This document shows positions 59,117-64,000 of a stretch of 64,000 nucleotides of DNA, in pieces (position 1 is the first letter of the stretch; every line of letters begins with the position of its first letter). The stretch spans positions 1,686,001 through 1,750,000 of the forward strand of contig JACSYO010002005.1 of assembly GCA_016806645.1 (NCBI GenBank), read 5' to 3'. The notes under the pieces are model-generated. The model had not been told where the DNA came from, ran no database searches, and saw only the letters and a program-made list of their open reading frames with translations. The stretch comes from Ophiodon elongatus. Lineage: Eukaryota > Chordata > Actinopteri > Perciformes > Hexagrammidae. A program made the position numbers and the translations under genes.

Positions 59117-59962
59117 GGTGCCTCTGTGACGCTGAGGAGCACTGACCGCTGACTGAGGAGCTGCAGTAATCGATGCATTGGAAGTGACAACAGATTGACG
59201 TCATGCATGCAGCAATTAATTGATTGACCAAAATGGAACAACACTTTGTACGAGCTAATTAGTTTCAGGCATCTCCAGATTAGACTGATAAAAAGGTTTG
59301 CCAACATATTAAAATCACATTCTCCAGCAGCATCCTCCATCTCTGATGTTTTCACCTCAGGCAGTCAATATATATTTTAGACTATTTTCATAATATATCA
59401 CATGCCTGAACGCACACAATCATACCAGTGTGATGTGGGAGGGTTTTACTTAGCTGCTTTTGATTTTGAGATCAAAATCTTATGTTTTTAAATTAATTAT
59501 ACATTCTTAGAAATGAATAGTTCTTGTAGTGGTGAACTGTGCATTTACATGATCATTGGACACTAAAACTCTGCTCTGAAAACACATTATAACCTGATAT
59601 GCAGTTTTGAATTGAAAGACCAATATAATAAAATCAGCCCTAAAGGAACCAGACAAACTTAAAGAAACTACTACTCAGCACAGCAATCAGTTTAGAACGC
59701 TGATCAGCACCTTTGACATCAAACACATGGAATAATCTATTCTTTCAAGGCGTGAGGAAGGAAACATTCACATCGATCTGCTGCTCTGCTGACTTGTTGA
59801 TCGCAGGCAGCCCTTTCCTACACGGGTCACATGACTGGTCGGTCGGACAGCCCTGTGTGGGGGGTGGGGGGGGGGTAACGAGAGCCAAGTATCTGACCTG
59901 ATCCGAGTTTCTGGCCAATCTGGGTCACAGAGAGAGCGAATGTGCATGTGTGTGTGTGCACG

Positions 59963-60008
<46 letters not shown>

Positions 60009-61016
60009 CCATCTGTCCTGACAAGATTACTGGAGTCAGACAAGAAGTCCAACTGGACCAGATTAGAGTATGAATATAGGGCAGGAGAAAGAGAAAGAGA
60101 GAGAGAAACTGAAAGGGAGGAGGAGGAGAAATTGAGGATGATGAAGAGCAGGGGGAAAAAAAGAAAAAGATTAAAGAAGGAGTGAAGAAAGAGTCGAAGG
60201 CAGCAGCGTAGAAATAGCCAAATTTCGGCTGAAATATGCAAAATATTTTGAACGATTGTAGATTATTGGAGGGTGAAAGTCTCATCAAGGAAAATATTTT
60301 CAGCACAATTAGAAGCAAAGATGGTCACTGACATTTTAAGGTGCAATGCATTTACAGTCAGCTCATTACTGTCAGATATTTGAGTATTAATGACCGTAGC
60401 TACTTTGTATGTTTGTCTCTGCTGTGCATGCGCATGTGTGTTCATACATATGTGTTTGTTATGCAGGTGAGATAAAACGTTGACGGCACCAACGCTTCGA
60501 CTGAAAGCTGATCGCATCGCCATGGCAACTGGGTCCTACTTTACTCTTTCCCTCGTCCCCTGTCTACGTCGGTTTGAGTGGCGGTTTGGTTTGATATGAG
60601 GCGCTGCAACGGAGAGCCTCCCGTCTCTCTCCCTAAATATTCTCATTTCTGTTTCATTCTTGCTGTTTTGCGTCTCCAAAATCCATCCATTCATCCACAC
60701 ACTCCCTCATTACACAGCTTGTACTGTGTTACTGTCACTCAGACCCTTCACACACACTCACGTGGCCATAAAAAAACACACATATAATCATCGACATTCA
60801 TCCGCTCTCTTCTCCGCTGACGAGTGACAGGCTGGGCGAAGAGTTCCCCAAGCTGTTGCCTCGGCAACCCTGAAGAATATTCCTCGGTGGCCATGACAAC
60901 CAATGATGCACATCCGGTGTGGTCGGCGGATTTTTATTTAGACGCCTTGCAGGGGGCCGCGATGCGTGTGCCGGCATTTGTGTGTTTATGGATATGTGTG
61001 TGCGTGTGTGTGTGTT

Positions 61017-61055
<39 letters not shown>

Positions 61056-62328
61056 TTGCATGCAGTGCTAGTGCTGTATGACTGTGAACATGTGTTGGTT
61101 TATGTTATTCTTGTTAGTGTGCGTCTATTTAGATTTTAGTTTGAAGTTGCCGACTGGATTACGTTTGTGTGATGAACACAATGCAAATGCTCCATAGATT
61201 TTCTATTCTTGGTTTTCTGTAAGACATGAAAAGTATTGTCATTATAAGCACTGAAAGTTCAGTTGAATTGTTTAAACGAAAGCATTTGAAATGTGAAGGG
61301 CACGTGTGTTGAAAACTCACCGGATAAGGCAGAAATATATTTGTACATGTTCAAATTCAATACCCTTTTAAAAAAGTTAAGGATTAAGGACATTCAATCT
61401 TCCTCTTACAGATGAAATGTTGAAATCATGAGCAATAAAATGCATATATTGATATTCATACCGACTCTTCTATAGTCGTGCTCCTGCACCAGGGTCCGTA
61501 GAGTGTGGGGAAGTAAGTGTAAAAGTATTAGTAAGTAAACTGCTATTTAAATAACCCAGCCAACCACGAAGAGAGGTTTGGACCCCCTCAAACTACAAAA
61601 AAGTACACATCATTTACCAGAGGACAGTTGTTGCATCCTGCTTGGATACATTAAGAAAACTTAAAAAAAAAAACAGGCCTCCATTCAAAACAAAAGCTGC
61701 TCCGCGGCCACATATCCCAAAATGTTCGTCATGCTCTCATTGTTTTTGGGCCCATAGAACCATGCAAAATAAAGTATTTTCACAGAGCACCACTTCCTAC
61801 AAACATGATGTCACAAAAAATAATTTAGAGTTAAGGCTTGTCAAGAATAATATACATTTTTACAGTGGTTAAAACCTTGACAACACAAAGAGCATTCCTT
61901 ATTGTCACAGACGTTTCTTTTGTCACTAGAAAAGTGCCCTCCCGGCTCCCTTACAGTCAAGATGGCGGAGAAGAGAACAAAAAACAGGGATTTATTAATC
62001 TCGTATCGTGCCTAAATTTAGTGGATCGCAACATATTGAGTATGGAATTAATCTGCAGATGCTCCGGTTCAATATGGGACCAAACTTTTCTTTGGATGTC
62101 AGATTTCGAGCCACAACAAAGGCCAAAATGTGGCCTGCAGCACACTAGACACGGCTAGTTTTTAGCCGAGCCGATAGCTCGACATGCTTTTTGCTCCTGA
62201 AAGAGTTAAGAGGAGTGAGGAGTCAGCAGTCAATGGTAGTAGAAAACAATCAGTAAAATGTGTTTTAAAAAAAAATTGTGAATCACTGCAACCACGAGAG
62301 GAATGCAAGATAAGCCGTGGACAGACAG

Positions 62329-62370
<42 letters not shown>

Positions 62371-62892
62371 ACGAATGCATGATCTCCCCACAGGCTCACG
62401 CTTGGTGTCGATAATGACTGAGTACCGCAAAACGTATTCTTCCGCCAGGGGGAGTCACATAAACCTGCAATTCAGACTGCGGCCGCATCTCCAAAATCCT
62501 TTTTACCCAAATTGGCCGCCGGTCTGCAAAGGATACTTTAACTTTTAAACTCCAATTCTAACTCACTAATTTAAAGAGTACATAATGTGGAAACACACAC
62601 ATTTCCGTCACTGAGCCCTCAAGCGCGTCTGTAAATGTGTCACTGTGTTCCCGGTAATGGCTCCAATATAGGACCCAGTCAATAACCGCTCTATATACGT
62701 ACAAATCCATGCAGTCCATTAGTGATGTATATAGAGGTGAGTAAAAGTGAACTCACCACAGGGGCTTCTATGTTGTATCAGCTATAGGAAGAGTGAGTGT
62801 TTGAGTAGAGAAAAGGCTTCAGGGTTGATGGATCGCAACCGACGCAGAGAAAGTCGACCTTTTCGGCAACTCCTGACTGTGTGTGTGTGTGT

Positions 62893-62925
<33 letters not shown>

Positions 62926-64000
62926 AAGACCACATGTCGCATCTACGGGGCTTGTCAGTACACATATCACTTAATGCTAAGCTACAGACAGTGTTTGCTG
63001 CCAGTGAAGGTGAAAATATGGGTTCTTAGGATGAGCTCAAACTCTCTTCTTTCAGCTGAACACCATTTCTTTCTCTTTTGCTCTCCTCTCTCAGCCTCTC
63101 ACACACAAACACACACACACACACACCCCGCTGTGTGTGACGCTGAGAGTCCCTGACAGCCATATAAATAATCTATAAGTTTAGACTCCCGCTGTCGCGC
63201 GCATTTTCACCAAAACCTCCTTTTAGCGACCTTCCATTGAGTGTCCCGCTCCAACGTCTACATGCCAACATGCTTACGCACACACACACCTCACGCCACC
63301 GGCTATCAGACCTCTGATGACTTGTGATAGATGAAAGACGTGGAAGATGAAGTAACGCGGGAGGGTTTTTATTCACCGTGCATGCAATGAAAGCGAAACA
63401 ACACACTCTTAAAGGGCAAGCTGAATCAAATGTCATGGCGTGACGCTATGGAACAAGGAAACGACTGTTTGATGAAATTATGTCAGTAAAAGTCTTCATG
63501 GTTTTGCATCTTTGCAAGCTCTGTGTCAGTGGTTGACTATAAAGTAATGATCTGTGACATTTTCACAAATGCCTTTTTGTCTTCGTGAGAGCCAAACTCA
63601 ACAAGAGGTTCAACCTTAAATCATTTTAGCTTTAAGTTTTGTTTTGCCGTGAGTGTCTCTCCCCTGAAGGTGGCGTGAATAGTTTATGGTCGGACTAAAA
63701 GCAGGGGGACAGAAAAACATCACTGACACCTTCCACAATCGACCACTTGCAGGCAGATCAATCTAGCTGTCAATCCAAATGCAGTTCACTGCTTCCTTTC
63801 TTGCGTCATACAGTCTAGGTTCACAGACGATGTAGATTGAAGAATGAGTAGTATCTATTTGTCTTTGCATTGAATAGATGACAGATCTCAGTTACCGGGC
63901 AAAGATTCTGCAGCACCTCTAGATCGCAGTGGATTTGTAGAAACACATCCCTCAAAATGTGATCAAAGATACATGAGATGATGTTCTTATTCCCAGGGCG

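Larger units (their letters stand above)
56797..64000. other. Intergenic, microsatellite-rich, no gene supported
   Basis: Holds (AT)n 58029-58070 with AT-rich palindromic sequence to 58170, (CA)n 58650-58696, (CA)n 59055-59111, a G-run at 59858-59876, (GT)n 59965-60006, (GT)n 61021-61054, (CA)n 62331-62368, (GT)n 62879-62925 and (CA)n at about 63103-63126. None of the open frames shows a domain or a convincing exon structure. Confidence 0.45.

Overview
This is a vertebrate, almost certainly teleost fish, genomic window of ordinary nuclear DNA. Evidence: genes split by GT-AG introns, very dense (CA/GT)n, (CT)n and (AT)n microsatellites, Tc1/mariner, hAT and other teleost-type DNA-transposon relics, LINE reverse-transcriptase debris, and two gene types that are well known in fish. 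Most open reading frames in it are chance frames or microsatellite translations.

Region 1 (1-10.3 kb) is non-coding. It holds a decayed Tc1/mariner element (304-1172), a 587-bp element with terminal inverted repeats (6985-7571) and a 34-bp minisatellite (9600-9987). Region 2 (10.3-22.6 kb, minus strand) is a complete FNDC5 (irisin precursor) gene. Five coding exons with consistent phases and canonical splice sites give 211 residues: signal peptide, fibronectin III domain, transmembrane helix, cytoplasmic tail. A CpG-rich promoter lies at about 22.43-22.96 kb. Region 3 (23-38 kb) is intergenic and repeat-rich: a TG/CA compound palindrome, a 25-bp minisatellite (29638-29948), and a hAT element with nTCTAGAn-type target duplications (37213-37875).

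Region 4 (38-51.3 kb, minus strand) contains two tandem copies of a secreted protein gene with two C-type lectin domains (CTLDs). The duplicated unit is about 4.7 kb (38.1-42.87 and 46.5-51.3 kb). The copies are a mosaic. A 1.35-kb tract covering the 5' region, signal exon and most of CTLD1 is almost identical, and so is the CTLD2 exon with its downstream flank. Intron 2 and the outer flanks have diverged much more. This pattern suggests gene conversion. The remaining protein differences cluster in the ligand-binding loops of both CTLDs, and copy 1 has lost its last splice donor. A LINE reverse-transcriptase pseudogene lies between the copies. Region 5 (51.3-64 kb) has inverted-repeat elements and many microsatellites, and no gene I can support.

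The most interesting points are: (i) GU-repeat arrays next to the acceptors of FNDC5 exons 2 and 4, where skipping exon 4 would stay in frame and remove exactly the membrane anchor; and (ii) the converted lectin pair with variation concentrated in the binding loops. FNDC5 and the lectins have no evident functional link. All coordinates were read by eye, and no alignment or search was run.
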